DNA of 64,000 nucleotides from Corynebacterium mastitidis DSM 44356 (GTDB lineage: Bacteria; Actinomycetota; Actinomycetes; Mycobacteriales; Mycobacteriaceae): the NCBI RefSeq assembly GCF_000375365.1, contig NZ_AQXB01000003.1:186001-250000 (forward strand). The letters are read 5' to 3'. The notes under the pieces are model-generated. The model did no database searches, was not told the origin of the DNA, and saw nothing but the letters and a program-made list of their open reading frames with translations. The position numbers were made by a program, and so were the translations under genes. Below, one piece after another: positions 18,453 through 26,110 of the stretch. How positions within the stretch are numbered: position 1 is the stretch's first letter; every line of letters begins with the position of its first letter.

Positions 18453-19403
18453 CCACCCCCAGCGAGGTGCCGCTGGAGCGCCAGGAGCTCGCGCGGATGG
18501 AAAACCGCCTGTGCTTCCTCTACGTCGAGCGGGCCACCCTCCACTGCGCCGACAACGCCCTGACCATCACCGACAAGCGCGGCGTGGCGCACGTGCCCGC
18601 CACCGCGCTCGCGGCGCTCCTGCTGGGCCCCGGCACCAAGGTCACGCACAAGGCGATGGCCCTGCTTGGCGACGCCGGTTGCTCCATCCTCTGGGTAGGC
18701 GAGCGGGGCGTGCGGTACTACGCGCACGGCCGCCCGGCCGCCAAGACCGCGCGCATGGCGCAGCGGCAGGCGCGCGTGGTAACCAACCAGCGCACCCGAC
18801 TTCACTGCGCGCGGGCCATGTACGGCCTGCGCTTCCCCGGCGAGGACGTCCAGGCCCTCAGCATGGCGCAGCTGCGCGGGCGCGCGGATGAAAAGAATCT
18901 ACGCCGAGCACGCCCGGCGCACCGGGGTGGCCTGGACCAGGCGCAACTACGACCCCGCGGACTTTGACTCCGGCGACCCCATCAACCGGGCGCTCACCGC
19001 CGCCAACGCCGCCCTGTACGGCATCGCCCACGCCGTGATCGTGGGCCTGGGCTTCATCCCCGCCCTGGGCGTGGTGCACACGGGAACCGACCGTTCCTTC
19101 GTGTACGACATCGCGGACCTGTACAAGGCCGAGGTGACCATCCCCGCCGCCTTTGACGCCGTGGCCGCCGCCATCCAGGAAGGCTGCACCGAGAGCGCCC
19201 CACTCACCACCGACGTGCGACGCCGCATCCGCGACAGCGTGGTGCGGCTGCGCCTGATGGAACGCATGGTCAAGGACCTCTACGCGCTCATGGGCGTGGC
19301 CGAGGACGAGGACCTCCTCGACGTGGAACTCAAGCTCTGGAGCGAGCTCGAGGTGATCGCCGCCGGGATGAACTGGGGAGAAGACGTGGGGGAATACCCA
19401 TGA
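18449..19403 (+). pseudogene. cas1: cas1 (type I-E integrase) broken by a frameshift
   Basis: Cas1 inserts new spacers together with Cas2. The first part (18449 to about 18886) reads as a normal Cas1 up to MAQLRGR, then leaves frame and would end at 18967. The rest continues in another frame from 18888, MKRIYAEHARRTGV, through HTGTDRSFVYDIADLYK, which contains the metal-binding His and Asp. In the family the join reads LRGxEGARxK. Here eight bases appear to be missing between two GCGC tracts, taking out the Glu-Gly that includes a catalytic metal ligand. A sequencing error cannot be excluded. If real, spacer acquisition is dead. Confidence 0.85.
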
Positions 19404-19741
19404 TGGTCCTGGTAGTAACCGCCTGCCCCGCGGGTCTCCGCGGCGACCTCACCAGGTGGCTCATGGAAATATCCCCAGGCGTGTTCGTGGGGAACCCCAC
19501 CGCGCGGCTACGCGAGAGCCTATGGGACCGCACCGTGACGCTGGTCAAGGACGGGCGGGCCCTGCTGGTGTACAGCGCCCACAACGAACAGGGAATGGAG
19601 TTTAGGACGCACCGCCACGACTGGCAGCCCACCGACTACGAAGGGCTCACACTCATGCTGCGGCCCCACGCCAAGCCGCCCGAGGCCAGGCGCAGGACGG
19701 GGTGGAGCACGGCGAGGAACATGCGCCGGGCACGGAGGTGA
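19400..19741 (+). CDS. cas2: CRISPR-associated protein Cas2 (type I-E)
   Basis: Structural partner of Cas1 in spacer integration. The ferredoxin-fold start MMVLVVTACPAGLRGDLTRW and the GVFVGNPTARLRE segment are characteristic of the I-E Cas2 group. 113 residues including a basic tail. Start ATG overlaps the end of the cas1 remnant. It appears intact, but has no functional Cas1 partner in this window. Confidence 0.92.
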   Translation: MMVLVVTACPAGLRGDLTRWLMEISPGVFVGNPTARLRESLWDRTVTLVKDGRALLVYSAHNEQGMEFRTHRHDWQPTDYEGLTLMLRPHAKPPEARRRTGWSTARNMRRARR

Positions 19742-19861
19742 AGGCAGCGGTGGGGCGGTTGATTGGCGCGAACCGTTGGTGCGGCCAGGGCAGTGGAGGG
19801 GCGTGAAGGGAAGTTGTAGCTAGAATAAGGAATCGGCTCTTGTTTCTGCTGGTCAGGAAGT
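19742..19861 (+). promoter_or_regulatory. CRISPR leader
   Basis: 120 bases between cas2 and the first repeat, non-coding. The half next to the array is AT-richer (AAGTTGTAGCTAGAATAAGG and TCTTGTTTCTG), as expected for a leader carrying the array promoter and the integration site. No other gene is seen here. Confidence 0.7.
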
Positions 19862-20064
19862 GTGTTCCCCGCGTATGCGGGGGTGAGCCGCACTCCTCAC
19901 CCCAGCCGAATACACCGCCGCCGTGTTCCCCGCGTATGCGGGGGTGAGCCCTCCCGGGCCTGGTGGTGCTTCGTGACCTCGTAGTGTTCCCCGCGTATGC
20001 GGGGGTGAGCCCACCCTCCCGCACACCGCGCACCGCAACCGCGCGTGTTCCCCGCGTATGCGGG
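19862..20064 (+). CRISPR. Type I-E CRISPR array, 3 spacers, last repeat truncated
   Basis: Repeat of 28 bases, GTGTTCCCCGCGTATGCGGG followed by GGTGAGCC, at 19862-19889, 19923-19950 and 19984-20011, all identical. A fourth copy at 20045-20064 keeps only the first 20 bases. The three spacers (19890-19922, 19951-19983, 20012-20044) are each 33 bases. The hairpin CCCCGC/GCGGGG suits Cas6e. The missing 3' end of the last repeat is replaced abruptly by phage-derived sequence, so the trailer end of a longer array was probably lost. Confidence 0.97.
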
Positions 20065-20080
20065 ACCCGGTACTGCCTGA

Positions 20081-20925
20081 AACGAATTTTCTAACACTAC
20101 CTGGCCGCATGCGCTACGGTTTGTGGACCTGGGAAAGGATGCCCGGGGACTTGGGTACATCCGGGTTCCCGGCCACAGGGTGTGCACGTTCTTCCTCATG
20201 TTGGCTACCTATGGCGTGGTGTATGTCAAGGACGCGAAGAAGGCGAAGCACTCGGAGCGCGCACGGTATCATGACAACTGCATGTGTGGTGCTAGGGGGG
20301 TGTCCAGCGACGCCGACGTGCCCTGATCGTCAAAGACCTGGAGGCTAAGTGGTACGAGGTGGCTCACACCGACCGTAGACCTGTGGCAGATCAAAGGGAA
20401 GCATGGCAAGAATATGTTCAGAAGAAACACCGCGCTATGTGGCGACCAACTAGTTACATCAGCCTAGACCGCGCCACACCGGTAGGAGAACCTCGCGGAT
20501 ACCGTACACAGCAGCCCAGCCTGGCGAGCGTCCGGAAGAATACTCGTGATACTGGGCAATGGGATGAAGGATCAAGCAAGCAGCAAAAAGAGGATCGCGC
20601 CGCCGAAAAACGGGTAGCTCAATGGATACTCGAATCGGGCGCCACTACGGTTCAGCAAGTCCATGAGGTAGATCGCTCAATGCCTGATTTCCTTGTGGAT
20701 GGCAGCACCCCTGTAGAGGTGAAACGAGTCGTGTCCTCAACTAGCATCCAGAAACAAGCACGCCGTGGCTTGAAGCAATCGAGCTGCGTCGTCATGGACG
20801 CACGCGAGGCCTCTATCTCATTGGAAGAAGCACAAGAAGGCATGCGTGCAGCGATTCGGAACTATGGCGGGGATCTTGACAGGATCACTGTCATTGGGGA
20901 CGATTTCGTCTTATCATGGCCGTAG
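20081..20925 (+). pseudogene. Phage minor capsid protein fused to CdiA-CT-like nuclease toxin, truncated and frameshifted
   Basis: Two frames join into one protein. From about 20123 to 20323 the product reads YIRVPGHRVCTFFLMLATYG ... HSERARYHDNCMC, typical of the C-terminal part of VG15/MuF-like phage head proteins. A run of CCC at 20321-20323, probably CCCC originally, ends this frame at TGA 20324. The other frame continues with ALIVKDLEAKWYEV and runs to 20925. Its last 110 residues carry MPDFLVDG and PVEVKRV, then RRGLKQSSCVVMDAR and DRITVIGDDF, resembling the CdiA C-terminal PD-(D/E)xK nuclease found on such phage proteins. The 5' end is cut at the CRISPR junction. The frame from GTG 20359 (188 residues) is open and could still be expressed. 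Confidence 0.6.
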
Positions 20926-20938
20926 AAAGGAGGCCGTA

Positions 20939-21286
20939 ATGTCTGCAGAGGTATATTTGACCGCTTCGGCACCTGGCCTGACTGTCGAACAGGTACAGCA
21001 GGCCGTGCTGTCTCAATCCCAGGCGCACGCTCGCGATGGAGTGATTCATCTGGGGGAAGCCTACATGACGGTAGAAGAAGCCGATCCTGGAGAAATTTGG
21101 ATCGATCTCCTGAACCATGACGGCGACAACAGCGAAGAGGCTTTCCGAGCCTTTGACTCCGTCTACGCCTATCTAGCTCAGACAACGTCTTGGGACCTGT
21201 GGACGGGATATGACGACGTCCCCGCACTGTGCGAGCGTACTGGCGTAGCCATGAAGCACAGACCCCTTTTGGCCCGAGCCAGCTAA
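20939..21286 (+). CDS. Small acidic protein, likely immunity partner of the upstream nuclease domain
   Basis: 115 residues, rich in Asp and Glu, with no membrane segment and no motif I recognise. ATG 20939 has an excellent ribosome site (AAAGGAGG, five bases upstream) and lies 13 bases after the stop of the toxin-like frame. Position, size and acidity are what is expected of an immunity protein for a basic nuclease toxin; this is inference. GC content here is clearly lower than in the core genes, in line with foreign origin. Confidence 0.6.
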   Translation: MSAEVYLTASAPGLTVEQVQQAVLSQSQAHARDGVIHLGEAYMTVEEADPGEIWIDLLNHDGDNSEEAFRAFDSVYAYLAQTTSWDLWTGYDDVPALCERTGVAMKHRPLLARAS

Positions 21287-21310
21287 ACATCCTCACTGTC
21301 TAGTTAGGTA

Positions 21311-21341
21311 GACGCGCCAGGTTCGACTCCCGGGCGAGGCA
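21311..21341 (+). other. tRNA 3'-end-like fragment (possible attachment-site relic)
   Basis: The sequence can fold as a T-arm (CCAGG-TTCGACT-CCCGG, one mismatch) followed by an acceptor strand GCGAGGC and discriminator A. No matching 5' half (GCCTCGC) is visible upstream. Such tRNA tails are typical of phage or island attachment sites. It lies within the prophage debris. Confidence 0.4.
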
Positions 21342-21353
21342 CTACACCCCTAG

Positions 21354-21390
21354 CTAAACCCCGATCACCGTCATGGTGGCCGGGGTTTAG
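21354..21390. terminator. Strong bidirectional hairpin terminator in phage debris
   Basis: CTAAACCCCGATCACC (21354-21369) pairs with GGTGGCCGGGGTTTAG (21375-21390), 14 Watson-Crick pairs, one wobble and one mismatch, loop GTCAT. The AAA/TTT flanks make it usable in both directions. Confidence 0.7.
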
Positions 21391-21489
21391 TCATGCGCGG
21401 GTGGAAGCACCACGGCCCTACTCGCGCCAGGGGAGGGGCGGACCCCATAGCCACCCCGCCTTTGTAGTGGGGGAGAAGAAAGAGAGACC

Positions 21490-21700
21490 ATGACCACCGA
21501 AACCACCGAGGCCCCGGACACTCCCACACCGGACCAGGCCGACACGAGAGACTACCAGCCCGGCCGCCCAAGAGGATCTGGACCGCATCGTCGAGGCTCG
21601 TCTAACCCGCGAGTGCGCACGATACCGCGACTATGGCGAGTATAAGATCAACGCTGCCAGGTACGACGAAGTCCAGGAAGCCAAGCAGGCCGCAGAATAG
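21490..21700 (+). pseudogene. Remnant of a phage capsid scaffold protein
   Basis: ATG 21490 is preceded by GGGAGAAGAAAGAGAG and opens with MTTETTEAPDTPTPDQADT, the usual Thr/Pro/Glu-rich start of actinophage scaffold proteins. The frame then breaks near 21555. In a neighbouring frame the expected coiled-coil continues with AQEDLDRIVEARLTRE, then YRDYGEYK, to TAG at 21700, and the rest of the protein is missing. A frameshift plus 3' loss marks it as decayed. It supports a former prophage structural module in this region. Confidence 0.55.
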
Positions 21701-21982
21701 AAGACCGCAGCGTATTACCCCCATCGGCTGGCTGAGCAATGAGCTTCGTCAGCGCTAACCTTTCCCGCGTTCTCTACATAGAAGGGTTTGTGTTTATGCG
21801 GAAAGTTATTGGTTGTAGAGGATTCTTTCATTTTTAGTCGGGCAGTGGACATGGCGGAGAGTTAGGCAGGGAAGAAATGCCCTTGTATCGCCGCCGTCCT
21901 CCAAGTGCTCAGCCTGGCAATCCAGATCAGCGAGTGGAGACGGGGCTGCCCCAAGGGCAGGTACCGCAAGCGGTGACACAAA

Positions 21983-22026
21983 GATTCCCCGGTTTAGGAA
22001 ACCTAACCATCCTGAACCGGGGAATC
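21983..22026. repeat. Long perfect inverted repeat
   Basis: GATTCCCCGGTT (21983-21994) and AACCGGGGAATC (22015-22026) pair perfectly; the stem extends four more pairs with one G-T. The loop is 12 bases. No T-run follows on the plus strand, so it is not a standard terminator. It may be an attenuator or the end of a lost element. Confidence 0.6.
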
Positions 22027-22419
22027 ACCCCTACCCTAACCCTCGCCAGAGAGGAAACACCATGCGCACACGTTGAATAACCCCCTACCACGCCCCTTAC
22101 CGCCGTGAGCCTTGCCGCTCTCGCCAGCGCCCCCGCAGCTGGACGCTTATCTCAGAGGGGTGCCCTGGCCGTCACCGCCGCCTTTGACACTTACCGGGTT
22201 ACGGCCGATAAGGTTGGCCATCACCGAGTATTGGACAACCGTGCAGGACACCTGAACCGCCTACACCTTGTGCGGCCACGTTTCTGTCATTCTTCGGGGA
22301 AGAATCATAGGAAGAGCATAATCTTGCCGCAGCGTGCCAGCTGTAAACCAGCAGCCCCTACTGGAGACTGTCTGTGCCGCCAGAGTATCCCAAATTCGGC
22401 GCCCAAACTGTTGCATAAA
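22027..22419. other. Decayed non-coding stretch between prophage debris and entC
   Basis: No intact gene with a ribosome site is seen. A frame from GTG 22105 shows a signal-peptide-like Ala-rich start but runs into unlike sequence and into the 3' end of the minus-strand isochorismate synthase. The sequence looks like an eroded secreted or phage protein. The interval 21701-21982 likewise holds nothing recognisable; it is partly AT-rich. Confidence 0.4.
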
Positions 22420-23493
22420 TTATTCTTCCACCCCCAGCGCCTCCCACACCGGCCCGAGCTTGGTCTCGGTCTCGAGCACCTCGGCCTCGGGGTCGGAGTC
22501 GGCCACGATGCCTCCTCCGGCGTGGGCGAGCGCCGTGGAGCCGCGGACCACGGCGCCGCGGATGGATACGCGCCATTCGCCGTTGCCGTGTTCGTCCGCC
22601 CATCCCACTGCGCCCGCGTAGAAGCCGCGGTGGGGCTCGGCGTCTCTCAGTAGTTCTCGGGTCGCGGCGGTGGGGTAGCCGCAGACGGCCGGGGTGGGGT
22701 GCAGGGCTGCGACGAGTTCCAGGGCTGTGGCGGGGGCGTCGTCGCGCAGCGTGCCCCGGATGCGGGTGCCCAGGTGCCAGGTGTGCGAGGTGGCGGTGAG
22801 CGAGGGGCGCTCCGGGACGTCGAGGTCGGCGCACCAGGGTTGCAGGACGCGCCGGATCTCCCGGGTGACGTAGGAGTGCTCCTCGTTGTTCTTCGCGGAG
22901 AGCAGCAGCTCCGTGGCCTGGGCCTGGTCCTGTACCGGGTCGAGGCGTCGCGGCGCGGTCCCTGCCAGCGGGTGGGACTCGATGTAGCGCCCGCGCTTGA
23001 GCAGCAGGAGTTCCGGGCTGGAGCCCACCAGCCAGGTTCCGGCGTGGGGCGGGCCCGCGCTGGAGAGGTCCGTAAGGTGCGCGTGCCCGGTGCCGGAGCG
23101 GGCGAGGAAGCGGGAGAAGAGCCAGAGCGGGTCGATCTCCTCGCGGCAGCGGTATTCCACGGCGCGGGAGAGCACGATCTTCTCGCATGCCCCGGCCTTA
23201 ATGGCGCGCACGGCCTCGCGCACGCGCCGCGCGTGCTCCTCGGGGCCGGGGTCGTCCGTCCTCTCGACCACCGTGGGGGCCGCGCCGTCGGGCGCGGTGG
23301 GTGGCGTGGGGGAGAACCAGAACTGCCTCGGGGTCCACAGCGCGGGCGGCTCGGAGGTGTGGAAGGGGAGCGCCCCCACCACGATCGGAGAGCCGTGGCG
23401 CAGGCCGTGCAGCGCCTGATCCACGCCGTGCCACGCGGCGTCGCGCCCCGTGGCGTGGAGCGTGCCGGTGGGGCCGGTGAGCAGAAAGGTCAC
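22420..23493 (-). CDS. Isochorismate synthase
   Basis: Converts chorismate to isochorismate, the first step towards menaquinone or catecholate/salicylate siderophores. Chorismate-enzyme signatures are present: EKIVLSRAVEY, GSSPELLL, SHPLAGTAPR, LHPTPAVCGYP, RGFYAGAVGW and AHAGGGIVADSDPEAE near the end. GTG 23493 gives 357 residues; an upstream TTG at 23595 is in frame but would add a poorly conserved extension. A DtxR-type box lies about 110 bases upstream, so iron control and a siderophore role are plausible. No isochorismatase or NRPS gene is in the window, so MenF cannot be excluded. Confidence 0.85.
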   Translation of the reverse strand: MTFLLTGPTGTLHATGRDAAWHGVDQALHGLRHGSPIVVGALPFHTSEPPALWTPRQFWFSPTPPTAPDGAAPTVVERTDDPGPEEHARRVREAVRAIKAGACEKIVLSRAVEYRCREEIDPLWLFSRFLARSGTGHAHLTDLSSAGPPHAGTWLVGSSPELLLLKRGRYIESHPLAGTAPRRLDPVQDQAQATELLLSAKNNEEHSYVTREIRRVLQPWCADLDVPERPSLTATSHTWHLGTRIRGTLRDDAPATALELVAALHPTPAVCGYPTAATRELLRDAEPHRGFYAGAVGWADEHGNGEWRVSIRGAVVRGSTALAHAGGGIVADSDPEAEVLETETKLGPVWEALGVEE

Positions 23494-23600
23494 GGGAGGA
23501 TCACCCGGTTTTCGTGCCGTAACGCGGCGGGCGGGGCCGGGGGCGTCGAGGGGTGCTCGGGGAGCGGCATGGCAACCTTTCTCTACGTCGTACAAAAGTA

Positions 23601-23619
23601 TGAGGTAAGCCTAGCCTAT
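23601..23619. promoter_or_regulatory. DtxR-like iron box
   Basis: TGAGGTAAGCCTAGCCTAT matches 15 of 19 positions of the DtxR consensus TTAGGTTAGCCTAACCTAA. It sits between the divergent isochorismate synthase and MFS genes, close to both likely promoters, so iron-loaded DtxR could repress either or both. Confidence 0.7.
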
Positions 23620-23711
23620 AGTTCTCCGTGGGGAATAAAGCCCAGGTAATTAGGCGGTCGAAGTTCTTTGCGCCGTGCGCTCGGGGGGCAAAAAGGGTAA
23701 GGTTCCACGCC

Positions 23712-24971
23712 GTGCCTCGTACCCCTGATAACAATCTCACCGCACCATCCTCGCGCGCCCGGCGACGCGCCGTGCCCCGCCAGACGGACATCACGCAGAC
23801 CCGCCGCTACATCGTCATGGTGGCCATGGCCCTGGGCGGGTTCGGCATCGGCGTCACGGAGTTCGTCTCCATGGGGCTGCTCAGCGACATCGCCGCGGAC
23901 TTCCACATCTCGGAGGACACCGCCGGGCACATCATCACCGCCTACGCGATGGGCGTGGTCATCGGCGCGCCCCTCATCGCGGCCCTGACGGGGTCGGTGC
24001 CGCGGCGTCGCCTCCTGCTCATCCTCATGGCGGCCTTTACCGTGGGCAACGCCCTGACCGTGTTCGCGGGCGTGTACGCCAATTCCTACGGCGTGCTGGT
24101 GGTCTCCCGCTTCCTCGCGGCCCTGCCGCACGGGGCGTTCTTCTCGGTATCCGGGCTGGCCACGGCGTCGATGGCCCCCGAGGGGCAGCGCGGCCGCGCC
24201 CTGGCCTTCGTGGGGCTCGGCCTGCCCTTTGCCACGGTGCTGGGTGTGCCGGTGGCGCAGGCGCTGGGGCACGCCGTGGGGTGGCAGAGCGCCTACGTGG
24301 TGGTCTCCGCGATCGGGCTCGCCACGCTGGCGGCGCTGTGGTTCCTCATGCCGCACATGTCCCGGATGACGCCCACCAGCCCCATGACGGAGCTCGGCGC
24401 GCTGAGGCGCGGGCAGGTGTGGCTCTCCCTGGCCATCGGCTCGGTGGGATTCGGCGGGATGTTCGCCGTGTACACCTACATCTCCTGGACCATGACGCAC
24501 CGCGCGGGGCTCGACCCCAAGCACATGTGGCTGGTGCTGATGGTCTACGGCATCGGCATGGTGGCGGGCACCTGGGTGGGCGGCCGCCTCTCCGACTGGA
24601 ACCTGGAGCTGGGCATCCTCGTGGCCCTCGGGGCGATCTGCGCCACCCTGCTGATCTTCTACGTGGCCTCCACCAACGCCATCGCGGGGATTATCTGCTT
24701 CGGGCTGATCGGCATGTCCGGCTCCACGCTCATTCCCTCCCTGCAGATCCGCCTGATGGACGTCGCCGGGGAGGCCCAGACCTTGGCGGCGGCGCTCAAT
24801 CATTCCGCGCTCAACATCGCCAACGCCGCCGGGGCCTCCATGGGCGGCGCGGTGATCGCCGCCGGGTACAGCTACTCCGCCCCGGCGCTGGCGGGCGCGG
24901 CCCTGGCTCTCGTGGCCGTGGCCCTGTGGTACGTGGCCTTCACCCTGCGACGCCGCGGCGCGGGCAGCTAG
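23712..24971 (+). CDS. MFS transporter, DHA1 12-TM type
   Basis: About 419 residues with 12 predicted helices and the DHA1/AraJ-like start MALGGFGIGVTEFVSMGLL. It has a TGSVPRRRLLL loop between helices 2 and 3 (motif A position) and RFLAALPHGAFF. Such proteins export small molecules by proton antiport. GTG 23712 is preceded by AAGG; GTG 23628 is in frame but adds a very basic, non-conserved tail. The shared DtxR box with isochorismate synthase hints at export of a siderophore or its precursor, which is inference. Confidence 0.85.
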   Translation: MPRTPDNNLTAPSSRARRRAVPRQTDITQTRRYIVMVAMALGGFGIGVTEFVSMGLLSDIAADFHISEDTAGHIITAYAMGVVIGAPLIAALTGSVPRRRLLLILMAAFTVGNALTVFAGVYANSYGVLVVSRFLAALPHGAFFSVSGLATASMAPEGQRGRALAFVGLGLPFATVLGVPVAQALGHAVGWQSAYVVVSAIGLATLAALWFLMPHMSRMTPTSPMTELGALRRGQVWLSLAIGSVGFGGMFAVYTYISWTMTHRAGLDPKHMWLVLMVYGIGMVAGTWVGGRLSDWNLELGILVALGAICATLLIFYVASTNAIAGIICFGLIGMSGSTLIPSLQIRLMDVAGEAQTLAAALNHSALNIANAAGASMGGAVIAAGYSYSAPALAGAALALVAVALWYVAFTLRRRGAGS

Positions 24972-24984
24972 GCCGCCGCTCGAA

Positions 24985-25317
24985 GGGGTGCCATCTCCGG
25001 TCCCGCGGGCGCGGAAGCCGGTCGGTGGCACCCCTTCGTGCTTTTCGACGCCCCATCGCTCCACCGAGCGGCAGGTTGGTCCACCCGCTTCAAGGGGTGC
25101 CAGTGGGAGGGGAGGGGGCGTCGAGAAGCGGGCAATGGCACCCCTTCGCGTCGGCGCGGCGCGCCCTGCGAACCCGAAGGGGTGCCGCTAGTCGACGCCC
25201 CGTCCCCGCCGGGCGGGCACCGGCACCCCTACGGCCGCCGACGACGCCGCCCCCACCGACGCCAAAGGGGTGCCACCGGCCGTGGGCACGCAGCGAGCGG
25301 CCCCGAGGTGGCACCCC
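24985..25317. repeat. Four 51-bp GGGGTGCC...GGCACCCC elements
   Basis: The gene-free stretch between the convergent MFS gene and gatD is nearly filled by copies at 24985-25034 (50 bp, the only length variant), 25094-25144, 25179-25229 and 25267-25317. Gaps between copies are 59, 34 and 37 bases. Interiors differ; the second and third contain CGTCGA or its complement. No T-runs follow the arms. Confidence 0.87.
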
Positions 25318-25357
25318 TAAGCGCCGACACAACCGGCGCACAACCCCCAAAAAGCGC

Positions 25358-26110
25358 TCAGCCCAGGCGCTCGGCGCGGAGCTTGTCCACCACGGGGATG
25401 TCCAGGGGCTCGAGCTCGGCGGGGGCGATCCCCATCGCCCGCGCCAGGAGGAGGTCCGCGAGCTGCGGGTTGCGCGCCAGCACCGGCCCGTGCATGTAGG
25501 TGGCCACCACGGAGCCCTGGACGGCGCCCTCGGCGGCGGTCTGGGCGTCGGCGTCGGGCAGCCCCTCGGCCCCGTGACGGTCGCAGTTGCCCATCCCGCG
25601 CCGCACGGTGCCCAGGGGGGTGGCGCCGGGGCCGAGCACGGTGGCGCCCATGTGGTTTTCAAAGCCGGTCAGCGGCTCGGTGAGGTCGGCGGTCATCCCG
25701 GCCCCGGTGGGGGCGGAGGTGACCTCCCCGATGGCGCGCTTGTGCAGCGCGGTGGTGGTGGCGTCGATGAGCCCTAAGCCGTCCACCACGCGGCCCCCGG
25801 CGCGGAAGGACTCCCCGAGCACCTGGAACCCGGCGCAGATGGCCAGGATGGGGCGGCCCGCCTCGGCGGCGCGGGAGAGGCCGCCGTCTGCGAGCAGGTG
25901 CTCCGCGGCGAGGATCTGGGCGGTGTCCTCCCCGCCCCCCAGGGTGTACACGTCGAGGCCGGTGGGCACGGCCTCGCCCAGCTTGACCGGGTGGATCTCC
26001 GCGCTTAGCCCGCGCATGCGGGCGCGCTGGCGCAGCACGAGGGCGTTGCCGTCGTCGCCGTAGGTGCCCAGTACGTCGGGGAGAATGAGGCCGATGTGCA
26101 GCTCGGTCAT
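25358..26110 (-). CDS. gatD: Lipid II isoglutaminyl synthase, glutaminase subunit GatD
   Basis: Class I glutamine amidotransferase-like subunit that frees ammonia for MurT to amidate the D-glutamate of peptidoglycan stem peptides. The nucleophile motif AICAGFQVLGE, the GGGEDTAQ loop and the catalytic His in ATYMHGPVLARNP are present. 250 residues, as usual (cobQ2 in older corynebacterial annotations). Start ATG 26110 directly follows the murT stop, so the two subunits are co-translated. Confidence 0.93.
   Translation of the reverse strand: MTELHIGLILPDVLGTYGDDGNALVLRQRARMRGLSAEIHPVKLGEAVPTGLDVYTLGGGEDTAQILAAEHLLADGGLSRAAEAGRPILAICAGFQVLGESFRAGGRVVDGLGLIDATTTALHKRAIGEVTSAPTGAGMTADLTEPLTGFENHMGATVLGPGATPLGTVRRGMGNCDRHGAEGLPDADAQTAAEGAVQGSVVATYMHGPVLARNPQLADLLLARAMGIAPAELEPLDIPVVDKLRAERLG

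Noticed and set aside
21877-22080. 67-residue frame in the prophage debris
   Set aside because: No similarity to any family I know, no start context, and it crosses a long hairpin.
22157-22164. Solitary GGGGTGCC
   Set aside because: No GGCACCCC at the expected distance of 43 bases, so not counted as an element.
24985-25317. Repeat cluster considered as a second CRISPR array
   Set aside because: Arms are inverted rather than direct repeats, gaps between copies vary (34-59 bp here, up to 101 elsewhere), and no cas genes are adjacent.
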